Shown here: piece by piece, positions 10,801 to 22,100 of the stretch
How the letters are laid out: each line of letters starts with the position of its first letter
Position numbering within the stretch: position 1 is the first letter of the stretch
NCBI RefSeq assembly: GCF_000090795.2
Contig: NW_003546554.1
Coordinates: 57,680 to 90,811 of the forward strand
Source: Amphimedon queenslandica
Taxonomy: Eukaryota; Porifera; Demospongiae; Haplosclerida; Niphatidae
Length of the DNA: 33,132 nt
Direction: 5' to 3'
The notes under the pieces: model-generated
Told to the model about the DNA's origin: nothing
The model's database searches: none
The model's input: the letters and a program-made list of their open reading frames with translations, nothing else
Translations under genes and position numbers: made by a program

Positions 10801-13800
10801 ATTTACTTTACAGATGAGCTGGTCAGTGTATTCTCCCCACATGTCAGAATAAGCAGTTATATTAATCTTCCTAGACTCAAAAGCTAATAGCGGACACTTT
10901 GATGGCTCAATGGTAAGACAAGCACCTCTACCATCAGACAGTAGCTGAGTGATCAACTCTAATTGAATAACAGTAATACATTGTAATTTATACATGTACA
11001 TGTACATGTACATTTAACATGTACATGCACAAACCTTCTTTTGCTTGTTTCTCTGTTTTGCTAGAAGGATTAGCAATGTTAGGAGTTGCCTTCAATAGCA
11101 TTGATCTACACACACACACACAATGAATGAGGGGCAGTACAATTTTTAGCAATAAAAATGTATTGAAATACATGTACTTACTTGTGCTTTCTTTTATTCA
11201 CTCCTCCATTGATCAGCGGTGCAGGGAAATGTCTGACAGAGACAGCGAGTTGGCTGGATATTCCTGAAGTGTTGGTTACTATCAACTGGAGGCTCTGAGG
11301 CTCCCTCACACAATTAGAGGAACCAAAATCCATCTTCAGTGGCAACGAGAGAGTACTGTAAAAATTCAAGATAAAGCCATGGAGTGTGAAGTGTACATTA
11401 TCATTTTACTTGTTATTATTTTCGTTTGCTAATAAAGAATATTCAACTGTTAGTCCTGATATATGAGCAGAGAGTGACAGTACTACTGGATACTTCATGC
11501 CCCTTGCACAACACACAGCAATCATGCCAGCAATATATCCCTATGCAGTATACCAATAGTACAGTACATGAAACATTTAAAGGGTGAGCATTAATGTACA
11601 TGTACATGTACCTATGCACATATTCCCTACTTTAGTCTTCCATGTTGATTTGAGTTCTATGTTGATGCTCTCGTGTGGCCCAATTGGTCCATGATCAGGA
11701 GAAAATACCAAATCAACATGATCTCTCTAAAATTCAAATAAAATATAATTTTTAATGTACTGCACATGCAAGTGTTTATGTCCCTTACTTCTTCGTTGAT
11801 CCATTCAAACTGAGTGTGTAATTGTGAAGTGTTGATGAGTGTCAGCGTATGAGTGACTGGTACGTTCCTGTAACAATTCTCAATGTGAAGGAATGATTCT
11901 GACAATATTAGCATTGGACACTGTATCTCTGCAGTAACCTCCAACACACTGTAGAGCAACATATACAGTAGGAAAAAAAGGAAATATAGACGCAAGAAGG
12001 ATAAATAATTTATTATAAGAGTAATAATGTACTTCATTCTGTCTCCTTCAATGAGGCATTCCAGTGTTGTCCTTAGTCTCCCACACTGCACTTTAGGTGA
12101 ACACTCAACACTGATAGATACACAAGAACAAGATGGCATCTGACCTTCTGATGGACTCATACTCAAACATTCATAATCCTGTACCAAGAATGAGATTTGA
12201 TGCAATACATGTACATACCGGTACTAGTAGTACTGACCACAAAAGGTAGTAATGCTCCATCTTTATTATCCTCTGATAGTACTACTATTTGATTTAATTT
12301 ATAATGCAACAATGCATTCGAATAATTAGAAATTTTGAGTGAAAGGGAAGCACTCTCTCCTAACTCTATGAGTCCAAAATCTAACGATGGAACATTAACT
12401 GTCACTAATGGAACCTGCAAGTAATGGAGAGGGGGAAAGTATTATAATGTCAATACTATCTTACTTTAACATTCCCCCTAACTGGTAGCATAAAGTGAGT
12501 GTTGGAATGTTCTACATGACATTGAAGCTTCACATCAAATGAGCCTTTCCTGGTACCAGTATTAATAATGAGATCACAGGAACAGCTACCTCCAGGCACT
12601 AAAAATAACAACAAAAAACAAAAATAATAATTTACTAAGATTAAAAACTCTTATACTTACTAATATGACTACTGTTTGGTTCAATACTTATATAAGCAGC
12701 CTCTGTCTTTAGTGAAGACCAGGAGAACTTTACTTTACTAAGACTATGATTCCTTATCTAAAGAGAACAGTTACAGTTACATTCATTACAAGAATCATTA
12801 GTTAATGTACCACAAAGGATTGTCTAGTCTCAGCACAAGCTGGCAAATCTTCAACAAAGTAAAAAAACGGAGGAGAAAACTCAAGAGCATAAGGCTATAA
12901 AAAGACAGTACATTTATAAACTTGATAATACATGTACATATAAATGTTACCTCAGTATTTCCTTGTACATTGATACACAATAGAGCAGCCCTCACAGTAT
13001 CATTGTCATTATCTTTATTCATATTAAGCCATGTCACCCCCTCATCTTCATGATTGAGACAATCCCTTGCCAAACCAGTCAACTCAAGATAAGACATACA
13101 TTGAAAACTGCCTTCCTATAAAAAGAGGTAAGTAATTACATGTATATACACACATGTACATGTAGCAATCACAATTAAATACAGTACACTTACCTCTTTT
13201 GGTGTAAAGCAGAATGTGAATGGTTTAGTTTCATTGGGTGATAAAGATCCTTTGGGTGCATCAATAGTGAATGGTATGGACTGAGGGTCAAGAGACAAAG
13301 GAGGAGTAATCTCTGTACTGCCATCATGATGAGTTAGTTCAGTACGTGAGTGATAGAATATCCACTCAAATGACAGCGGAACATTACTAAAAGAAAGAAA
13401 GAAGATATTCCCTTTTAACTGCTTAATATCTTTCCTTTACTTGAAATTCTTTACTACGACAGTCCCATGTACTTCAACTCCATTATTAGTGTCATTAAAC
13501 AACAGTACAGGATCATCAATACTAACAATATCAGTATCAGTATCAGTATCAGTATCACCTCTGATCAATGTATCTTCTCTTGAGGACATGATTGATGTAC
13601 AATCAATTTTAACCATCTCTCCAATACCTAGATAAGTACATGTAAGTACATGTATAATATGTACATGTACATGGAGTACATTCACATTTACAGTCTATTA
13701 GTATGTACATGCACATGTACATGTACATGTATTTATACCTAATATTGTGATAGTTTTAGTTTGCCCATTACTACAGACTAATATGAGCTGATGAGAGTAA

Positions 13801-16037
13801 GTGATTGCTTCTTGAGGATCAAATGTTACCTACAGTATGTAATGTATGTATAATGAAAGACTGTGATATTCCTCTCATACTTCAATATTAATGGATTCAT
13901 TTCTAGAGAGAAAGAAGTGACTAGGATTAACCGTGAAAGGGCCTACTCTAAGATCATCCTAATATTAACAATAATGGAAAATAGAACAAACAATACATTA
14001 TACTTTATCATTATCATTATTGGTGGTATCTTCAGGTAATGTCAGTCTGAAACTTCCCTCTCCTCCACTATTAGTACAGTGTAATGTTAATGATGAATGT
14101 CCACCAACCAGACAATGACCACACTGCCATTCTGATGATACTTTTGAGAGAGAGAGAGAGAGAGATGTACATGTACGTGTGGTTCAATTAGTTCAATACA
14201 ACTCTTACATGAAAGATTAGGAGGTGATCTATAACCAACAAGTGGTACATTCAATACAACTCCAACATGACTTAAAACCTAAAAATAGTAACATCACATT
14301 ATACATGTACATGTACATGTATAATACTGACTTTTATTTTATCAGAGAAATCAGCTAGTGAGTCCGGAGTGAAACTAATTGAGTACGAACATGACATACC
14401 AGGAGCTATTATACCTTCTGCATTTGGAAACTGGACTATTAGAAAGTAACAAATTATAATAATGATAATGGGCCATTGAGATAGTACATTGCTTACTGAG
14501 ACTAGCTCTAAAATAAGGAGTGGAAGGTGCAGTAATTGATACATGACGGCATGAATCACTAATATTCTTAAGATGAAGTACACACTATGGAATAAATAGA
14601 ATGAAAAGAACAATGGTATAATGTATTGCATTCTCACCTCATATGTTTTCCCTGGTACATAGTCTGTGAATATAACTTCTGTTGGTTCAGCCTGAAACAA
14701 TCTCTTCACTTTACTGCTTTTAACCGGCTTTCCTTTCTCTCCTGCTTGACGCTTCCTGAGTGATCCAAAACTCGCTGTGTTAGTATGATACTCTTCTGGA
14801 AGATGCCTTGGACTCCGAATAAAGTCTCTCTTCCTATAAAGCTCTTTCAAAGACTTCTTAGCCTCCTCTCTCTCTAATGAAGACATGGAGTCCTTCCAGA
14901 TAGGAGGAAGCTGAGCAAGAAGAAGAAGAAGGGTTGGAAAATAAGTATAATAAATCTTTTAATCTTATCTTTACCTTGCGTGGTAACTTCTTAAATGCCA
15001 AGGAGTCAACTTTTGCCCGTTTATTTGATGATACTGTACTTTGCATGAAAACCGGCCATTCCTCTAAGATGCAATATAAAAGTGCAATCGAATGAATGAC
15101 CACTAGAGACTAACTTGGAGGTGGCTGATGTGAAGGAGCATTAGTAGTCACTGGTTGATAATCACCGGGTACCAGCAGTCCGCCTTCTTTTAAGAGTTTC
15201 TCATTTAAATATTTCGATATTGGACAAGGCTCTAAAATAAAGTTCCACATTATATAGTGTACATATGATCTCACTAATACATGTGCATGTGTACATATTA
15301 TGATTTCACTAATACATGTACATGTACATGCATATTACAATTGTACATGTACATTTCCCTTCTCTCTCTTTCTCTCTGTATACTCACGTTGCAATAAGAA
15401 GAGACTATTAAAGTTAGGGTAAGTGTTACGTGCTGATTTCAACTGAGCCTCTTGATCAGAGAGCTGGCGGGATATGGCATAATGAATGTTCTGCTCCATC
15501 TGGACGTACGTGCTGTTTCTCTTCTGATAAGCCTCTACATACTGAAAAAGAGAGGGCACAAATTAAAAAAGTAATGCCAAAGATCGTCTTTACCTCTTTT
15601 CTCTTATCGTCTCCTAATTCCATAAGAGCAGTTGATAAATCTTCAGGTACTGCTGCAGCAGGTACTACTGGAGGAGGTACTAGTATTGTTGGTGGTGGTG
15701 CTAGGGAAGATTTAGGTTGAGGATCTTTTGATGAATCAACTACAGCAACTTCTTCATTATCTTCTTCAGTTATGAGCACTTCCTCATCCTTTTCCTTGGC
15801 CACCTCATTTTCCTCTTTGGTCTTTTCGTCTCCTTCTTCAGTGGCTGCTTCCTTGATGAACTCTGCTTGTTTCTCTATTTGTAGTCTCTGAGCTGGTTCC
15901 TCCATTGTAAACTCGTCAAAATAGGATTTTATGAGTTCAGAGACGCTGTGTGGCGTCAAACAGTCCAAAGGGGCTAGGAGGAAAGAAGGGCTCGGCTTTA
16001 TTGGCTCTCCTGACCTGTATTCTCTCACACGAGACAT
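7838..16037 (-). CDS. DLEC1: DLEC1 / CFAP81, ciliary Ig-like-domain protein
   Basis: Thirty-six exons give 1,652 residues (human about 1,755): 16037-15594, 15541-15388, 15231-15115, 15063-14975, 14910-14638, 14584-14497, 14435-14332, 14278-14209, 14140-14004, 13958-13881, 13829-13739, 13627-13441, 13386-13194, 13115-12951, 12894-12811, 12757-12661, 12598-12465, 12414-12238, 12178-12033, 11948-11789, 11726-11631, 11540-11410, 11355-11182, 11105-11035, 10958-10807, 10713-10613, 10568-10498, 9917-9679, 9620-9498, 9434-9352, 9074-8996, 8926-8771, 8698-8573, 8433-8274, 8101-8017, 7961-7838. Exon phases all agree. Diagnostic stretches are MWGEYTDQLICK, GHPFPLQD, APGMSCSYSISFTPDSLADF and the C-terminal GRGSSNERY. 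DLEC1 is an axoneme-associated protein with repeated ASH/MSP-like domains, absent from non-ciliated lineages. N-terminal insert residues about 50-130 are acidic and proline-rich. Exon 12 codes a DT repeat and exon 28 a run of seven Glu. In-frame ATG at 16118 is possible. Confidence 0.93.
9997..10490 (+). repeat. Palindromic MITE/satellite family, copy B (DLEC1 intron 27)
   Basis: About 494 bp fill most of the 580-bp intron 9918-10497. The left end CAGGGTTTCCCACAAAGCATG and right end CCTATGGTAAACTCTGA are imperfect inverted repeats, also seen in copy D. Inside are two monomers and a perfect 38-bp palindrome at 10175-10212 centred on CTATAG, with arm ACGACCAAAGG. The element's right end abuts the splice donor of exon 27. 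Confidence 0.8.
10175..10212. repeat. Perfect 38-bp palindrome
   Basis: Left half GGCCAACGACCAAAGGCTA is matched base for base by the reverse complement of the right half, with no spacer. It can extrude as a cruciform or form a long hairpin in RNA. The element at 30671-30708 has the same palindrome with two changes in the right arm. Confidence 0.95.
13528..13557 (-). repeat. Coding hexanucleotide microsatellite in DLEC1 exon 12
   Basis: About five copies of ATCAGT on the plus strand encode a DTDTDTDTD tract in DLEC1. The six-base period keeps the reading frame when copy number changes, so length variation would be tolerated. Confidence 0.9.
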
Positions 16038-16236
16038 GATTTTAGCTCGGATTTTGGAAAACTGCTTGTAGTCATGACAACAAACCACACCTAGCCATAA
16101 TCCGGCCACGTGAAACAACGTGTCACCTAAATATACTGCGCATGCGCATTTATGGGGAGAAGTTTAGCTAAGTTATCTTAATTTTAAATAAAAATTCAAC
16201 TACTTTTAGGAAAAATACAACACATATAGATATACA

Positions 16237-17082
16237 TTAGTTTAGCTTCTTGCAAGAGTTTTCAGTTACTTTATTTGCAACATCTTTCAGTATGCTATTA
16301 CCTTCAAATGCTGACGGATATCGGAACGAGCCTCCGATCCTATCCCAGAGAGTGAAAAACTGCCCATAATTGTACAAATAGAATAAATGATGATCGGTGT
16401 GGTGGGCCGAGCCATTAATAAAAGGTTTCAAGAGTGCTGGTACCCTGTAGTTAGCATCGTGTATGGAAATGGTCCAAATGTTGACAAAGACAAACAACAC
16501 AAGGTAGAGGACCTTGTGGAGCGGAAAGAAGAATGGGTATATGTGATAAGGGAGACTCTGTACCCAGCCATCAATTGGATGGAAAGCGTGGCTTGCAAAC
16601 GGAGTTGGGACTTTCCACTTGTGATGGCCTTTGTGAATGGTTCTATAGATCACCGGGTAATGGAGCATTCTGTGTATCCAGTATATGAGACAGTCTGTGA
16701 ACATGAGGAATGCTATTACGGTCAATCCAATGAATGCCCATCCATTCAATCCCTCAATCCCCATGTAGAGCTTACTGTACCCTCTGACTTCAGCTAGCAT
16801 TATGGGAACAGACAGGAGGGACATGAAAGGGATCGAGTTACAGGCGTACTTTATCTCCAGCTTGACTTGATCCTTGAGGAAGAGAGGATGCTGTTTCAGC
16901 TTGTGATCAAAGAGAAAGAAATAACTGAGGCAGGCGACAGAGAGGTACATGAACATCCCGCCAATGGTGAACATGCCCATTAGGGTGATTGCTTGCCGTA
17001 TGGGATTATCTTCAGGGAGTGAGGAAGGATAGACGTAGTCGGTCAAGAAAGCATCGTCCAGGAAGTTTACAACAAGATCCAT
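16237..17082 (-). CDS. SC5D: Sterol C5-desaturase (lathosterol oxidase)
   Basis: A single 281-codon exon matches animal SC5D along its length, starting MDLVVNFLDDAFLTDYVYPS as in human (MDLVLRVADYYFFTPYVYPA). The enzyme puts the C5-C6 double bond into lathosterol-type sterols in the ER, late in cholesterol/phytosterol synthesis, using O2, cytochrome b5 and a di-iron centre. The three histidine boxes are intact: HRMLH (137-141), HKGHH (150-154) and HHTDHH (227-232). Three to four hydrophobic spans are visible (about 35-58, 82-97, 117-137, 190-206). It is intronless while its neighbours are intron-rich, which could mean an ancient retrocopy or intron loss. Divergent from PPOX, with 146 bp between start codons; DLEC1 starts 199 bp past its stop on the same strand. 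Confidence 0.96.
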   Translation of the reverse strand: MDLVVNFLDDAFLTDYVYPSSLPEDNPIRQAITLMGMFTIGGMFMYLSVACLSYFFLFDHKLKQHPLFLKDQVKLEIKYACNSIPFMSLLSVPIMLAEVRGYSKLYMGIEGLNGWAFIGLTVIAFLMFTDCLIYWIHRMLHYPVIYRTIHKGHHKWKVPTPFASHAFHPIDGWVQSLPYHIYPFFFPLHKVLYLVLFVFVNIWTISIHDANYRVPALLKPFINGSAHHTDHHLFYLYNYGQFFTLWDRIGGSFRYPSAFEGNSILKDVANKVTENSCKKLN

Positions 17083-17228
17083 TATCCTCCTTGCTCTGTC
17101 AAAATATGGCAGGAATCAGGCGAATAATCGAACCACCATGATAAATCATGCGCGTAAAAATTAATAACGAGCCACACCCAAAAGCAAAAGAACGCCCACG
17201 CACATTAGCTCCACCCTCTTTCATCAAA
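17083..17228. promoter_or_regulatory. Bidirectional promoter, SC5D / PPOX
   Basis: The start codons of the divergent SC5D and PPOX genes are 146 bp apart, so both core promoters are compressed here. The segment is less AT-rich than its flanks near PPOX, with CACACCC, CGCCCACGCAC and CCACCC motifs at 17171-17218. No TATA box is clear. Factor binding is not inferable from sequence alone. Confidence 0.6.
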
Positions 17229-19110
17229 ATGAAGCAAAGAGTTGTAATCCTTGGTGGAGGAATAAGTGGACTAACCAGCGCCTGGTCACTGGCAAGAAGT
17301 AGCTCAAAACATGAAATAATTCTACTAGAGTCCAGTGAGAGGCTGGGTGGGTGGATAAACAGTGAGAGAATGGCAAACAATGGGGCTGTACATGAGCTAG
17401 GGCCAAGGAGCATGAGAGTAGCAGGAAGTGCGGGAAAGACTGCATTAGCTATGGCAAGCATTGTAATAAAATTGCATAATTTATTTTGTACTTTATAGAT
17501 GTCAGAGTTAGGTCTAGAGTCAAAGGTTATTCCGATCAAGAGAGGACACAAAGCAGCTCAGAGACGTCTCATATACACAAACCGACACAAACTAGTCGAA
17601 CTGCCGTCAAATGTTTCATGGCTATTCAAAACAAAGCCGCCGTTCACCAAACCTTTGCTAGCAGCTGTAGCCAAAGAGCCGTTTATTAAAGCAGAACCTG
17701 AGGGAAGAGATGAGAGTGTGCATCAGTTTATTAGCAGGAGATTTGGAGCTGAGGTACATTAGATGTAAAGCAACTATTAAGCAATATATTCAGTGTAGAT
17801 TTTGCAATGTAGGTTGCACACTGGCTCATTAATCCTATGTGTCGTGGGATTTTTGCTGGTGATTCAAAACGCTTAAGTCTCAAATCGTGTTTTCCTTTAC
17901 TGCATGGCTACGAACAGAAGCATGGGTCTATCATCAAAGGAATGCTAAGAGGAAGTGATGGTAAGCCTCTTAATTCTTGTTATAATACCTTTTATTATTT
18001 TTTCTGCAGAGAAATGTGATGCTGATAGCAATGAACTTGTCATTAAGTCAAAGGAAGAGAAATGGATGATCTATACGCTAGAGAATGGACTACAGACTCT
18101 TACAGATACACTGAAGACAGAGGCTGAGAGACTTGGCGTTCTCATACGTACTAACACACCTGCTACTAGCATTTCATTTGGTGCTAATAATAAAGCTATA
18201 GTGAGTCATCTAAATTATAATATTTGGCAAATGCACAATTTTTAGATAAAAACTAATGGACAGGAATATAATGCAGATCATGTAATAGCTACAATTTCAG
18301 CTCAACGTAAGTACAAATTGTTTTTACTGAATGTCACACCTGTACAATAGAGCTGGCAAAAATTTTACCAACCAACCAGTCAAAATTATGCTCTAGTCTG
18401 AGCTCAATACCATTAGTTGATGTAGCTGTTGTTAATGTTGAATTTGAAGGTGGTGCTGTACCTAAACAATGGAGAGAAGTAATGTCAAAAATGAAAGTGT
18501 AGTCATGCTCTCTGGATGCATATACAGGCATTTGGGTATTTGGTTCCATCTCACCAAAAATCAGATATCTTAGGAACAGTTTTTGACTCGGCCACTTTTC
18601 CTGAACTTAATAGGAAAGAAGCCATTCCAACCACCAGACTAACAGTAACGGAGTATAAAATGTACACAGCTAAAATTATAATGCACTTGTTTATAGGTAA
18701 TGATGGGAGGGGAGTGGTTTCAAGAGCTGTTTGGTGACCCGGAGACCATAAGAAGCAGTACTTTGTCAGATATTGCATTAAAATCACTTCATACTCAACT
18801 TGGCATATCATCAGATCCACTAGACTGCATTGCTACAATACAAAAGGTATGAAGATGGCATACAAGTCAGTACTTACTTCTTTTATTATCTAGTCATGTA
18901 TTCCTCAATATACTGTTGGACATAGTCAAAGACTGGGTAAGAGGTCTTGAATTTTTTTTTTTTGTAAATTTTATATGCTACTTTGTAGATGTTATCAATG
19001 ATTGTATTAAAGATTTACCAATTTCTTTGCTCGGAGCATCATATAATGGTGTCAGTGTCAATGACTGCATTGCAAATTCCCTTTTAGAAGTGAAGAAAAT
19101 ACTCAACTAA
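17229..19110 (+). CDS. PPOX: Protoporphyrinogen oxidase
   Basis: Ten exons give 479 residues (human 477): 17229-17453, 17499-17753, 17813-17960, 18010-18200, 18246-18306, 18351-18478, 18528-18644, 18697-18846, 18894-18936, 18989-19110. PPOX oxidises protoporphyrinogen IX to protoporphyrin IX, the penultimate haem step, with FAD and O2 on the outer face of the mitochondrial inner membrane. The FAD-binding start VVILGGGISGL (5-15), ESSERLGGW, then MCRGIFAGDS, CIPQYTVGH and C-terminal LLGASYNGVSVNDCI match the family. Intron 1 is best read with a GC donor at 17454 (ATG|GCAAGC); a GT donor at 17463 would insert three residues against the family. An in-frame ATG at 17148 is not used because the family starts at MKQRVVILGGG. 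Confidence 0.95.
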
Positions 19111-19148
19111 TCATTCTCTCATTAATTATTCATTGTCAATAATAATTA

Positions 19149-19154
19149 AATAAA
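19149..19154 (+). terminator. Poly(A) signal of PPOX
   Basis: AATAAA lies 39 nt past the PPOX stop and 46 nt before the NCSTN start codon. Cleavage would be expected almost at the NCSTN 5' UTR. Confidence 0.55.
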
Positions 19155-19199
19155 TCACCACGCCTTCTTAATATAATTTGCCACGCCCTTTAAGTGAAA

Positions 19200-22100
19200 A
19201 TGAGGCTCTCCTTTCCCTTAACTTTTTCTCTCTTATTTTTAGGTAATTTACCCTTTCTCTCGTTGCATTTATAGTAGGTTTTATTCCTTTGTTACAGTTT
19301 CTTTAACGGCTGGTCTTGAAACTGTCTATCAGAAGATATACACAGAGATATCTGGCATAGTCCCTTGCTTCAGGCTCACTAACGCTACGTCTCAGATTGG
19401 ATGCTCTGGTGAGTCACGGATCCACTAACTGCACACTTAGAACTGTTATTTCATGCATAAATATGTCGACATAGATTTAAGACCTGTTCATACACTATTG
19501 CTATTTTTAACCCTATAATGACTAGCTAAAGTGAAAAGGCTATTTATTTTTATAGCTACACCTCGCAATGTCAGTGGTCGTGTTTGGTTCATTGATACTC
19601 AGTCCTCGTTAGATTATTTAATATCAAGCTATCATTATTACAAACCTTATATAGTTGTCCTGGAACCTGAATTATTCACCAGGTACCCCTTATAGTGTGT
19701 ACATGTGTGTGTGTACTTGTCATTCACTTCTCTTTAGTTCTAACGTATTACAGTTGTATAATTCTGATGTTGTTAATGGTATTATAATACGTTACATACA
19801 AGAGAATGCAACCATACCATCAGGTTAGTTGTGCATCTACATATATACATGTATGTACATGTATGCTAATTTCTTAATTTTTTTTCTTAGATATTTTAAA
19901 CTTTTCGCCAGCTAAGCCTTGCCCAAATAATGGATTTGGTAAATTCTAATTATTCTCTCTAATTTTTTTCTATTGCTATTGTCATTTTACAGGATCTTCT
20001 CAATGTAGAAATTGGAATAATGTGAGACATGTTTATATGAATTATTTTTTAGTTTTTTCTTTAGGGAACAAGTTTAAATTTTGTCAATTTTGACAAGTTT
20101 GCCATATTTGCTATAACATCAAACGAGTCTTACAATTCTTTATATGAGGTAGCTTTTGTATTTTTTTGATGGTTGACTGTTCAAATTTTGTGCTTCTCTA
20201 GTGCTACAGGGACAACAACTTGCCATTAAATGGAGCACCTTTTTACGAAAACAATCGAGCTGATTATCCACTCTGTACTGCTGAACTAATGGTAATGGCT
20301 TCCTCTTTCTTTATAAATTAATATCTCTTCTTTTCTCCCCTTATGCCATTTATACCATTGACCTCTCTCTCTCTCTTTCTCTCCTTTTTTCTCCTCTCTC
20401 TCTCTCTCTCATTATCTTCAGGCTGACATGCAGTCTGTTGGTAGCACTCCAGAGTGTTTTCAACGAGGGAGAATATGGACTAATCTTGGAACAGCCCCTT
20501 GTGATCCACTGGGGGACATGAATGTGTGGGGCACTCTGTTTGAACTCAGACAAGAACAAAATGTCATCATGATAGCAACAAAAGTATGTTGAGTTGGGTT
20601 TCCCACCAAATTTTATCGACAGATTTAAAAGTTGCTTCAAAGATTGACAAAATACCATATACATGTACTATGCAGGTTTTTTCTAAAAAGTGCTATTAGA
20701 GAATTTTTTATTTTTATATTTTTCCCGATATATATACATGTTCTTATATTGTGTAGCAAGTTTGAGCTGATTTCGACCAAAATTGGATTTTTTATGGATT
20801 TTTAAAGTTACTCAAAAACTGGCCTAAAGTCCCTGTACTATAGTACAGGGTATTTTGCCAAATTTCACCAAAAATGACTAGGAGAGAATTCTTTATTTTT
20901 ATAATTTTTCCTAATACATATACATATTTTTATGTTGTGTAGCAAGTTTGAGCTGATTTTGACCAAAATTGGATTTTTTAAAGATTTTAAAAGTTACTCA
21001 AAAATTGGCCTAAAGTCCCTGTACAGGGAATTTTGCCAAATTTCATCAAAAATGACTAGAAGAAAATTCTTTATTTTTATAATTTTTTTTGATACATATA
21101 CATATTCTTATGTTGTGTAACAAGTTTGAGCTGATTTCGACCAAAATTGGATTTTTTACGGATTTTAAAAGTTACTCAAAAATTGACCTATAGTACAGGG
21201 ATTTTGGCCAGATTTTGCCAAAAATGACTAGGAGAGAATTCTTTATTTTTATAATTTTTTCTGATACATATACATATTCTTATGTTGTGTAGCAAGTTTG
21301 AGCTGATTTTGACCAAAATTGGATTTTTTAAAGATTTTAAAAGTTACTCAAAAATTGGCCTAAAGTCCCTGTACAGGGAATTTTGCCAAATTTCATCAAA
21401 AATGACTAGAAGAAAATTCTTTATTTTTATAATTTTTTCTGATACATATACATATTCTTATGTTGTGTAACAAGTTTGAGCTGATTTCGACCAAAATTGG
21501 ATTTTTTACGGATTTTAAAAGTTACTCAAAAATTGACCTATAGTACAGGGATTTTGGCCAGATTTTGCCAAAAATGACTAGGAGAGAATTCTTTATTTTT
21601 ATAATTTTTTCTGATACATATACATATTCTTATGTTGTGTAGCAAGTTTGAGCTGATTTCGATCAAAATTGGATTTTTTTACGAATTTTTAATGAAAGTG
21701 TCTCTAAAAGCATGTTCATGTCTGTTGTAGTGCTTGTCAGCTCATTGAGCATGCCTCTTAGCTCACTTAACCTGCTTTGTTGAAAACTCTGAGTACATAC
21801 ATGTATGTACATGCAGGGGCGTAGCTGGACCTTGGGTGATGGTAGGGCAAGGAGACAAAATGGCGCGCGAAGTGTGCCGCGATTTTGGCCACACCCTTTT
21901 ACGTAACAAAATGGAAGCATTTTCCTGCAAGCTGAGCGAAATCAGAGTGAAATTATCATTGTATATAGCTTTAAAAAGAGCTGTGGTTATCAGTCACCCC
22001 CTTTTGTTATTGTAAGAACAATGAATATAATCTTTTGGGTTATAATTTCAATGAATATAATTATAAGGGCAATAAGGCCACTTTGATGGTAGGGCCCAGG

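Noticed and set aside
16038..16118. N-terminal extension of DLEC1 from ATG 16118 (MFHVAGLWLG...)
   Set aside because: Possible but unsupported: no family similarity in the added 27 residues, and the ATG at 16037 is closer to the conserved region.
16387..16797. 136-codon plus-strand open frame
   Set aside because: It is the antisense shadow of SC5D, whose frame has full family similarity; the antisense protein resembles nothing known.
17148..17228. Upstream in-frame ATG for PPOX
   Set aside because: It would add 27 residues ahead of the conserved MKQRVVILGGG start and run through the shared SC5D promoter.
20344..20412. Pyrimidine-rich CT tract as a special element
   Set aside because: It is an extended polypyrimidine tract before the NCSTN exon 9 acceptor; similar tracts precede GPR89 exon 10 and NCSTN exon 11.
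20932..21470. Two nearly identical 62-codon plus-strand frames
   Set aside because: They are read from the repeated monomers in NCSTN intron 9; the likeness comes from the 350-bp repeat, not from protein conservation.
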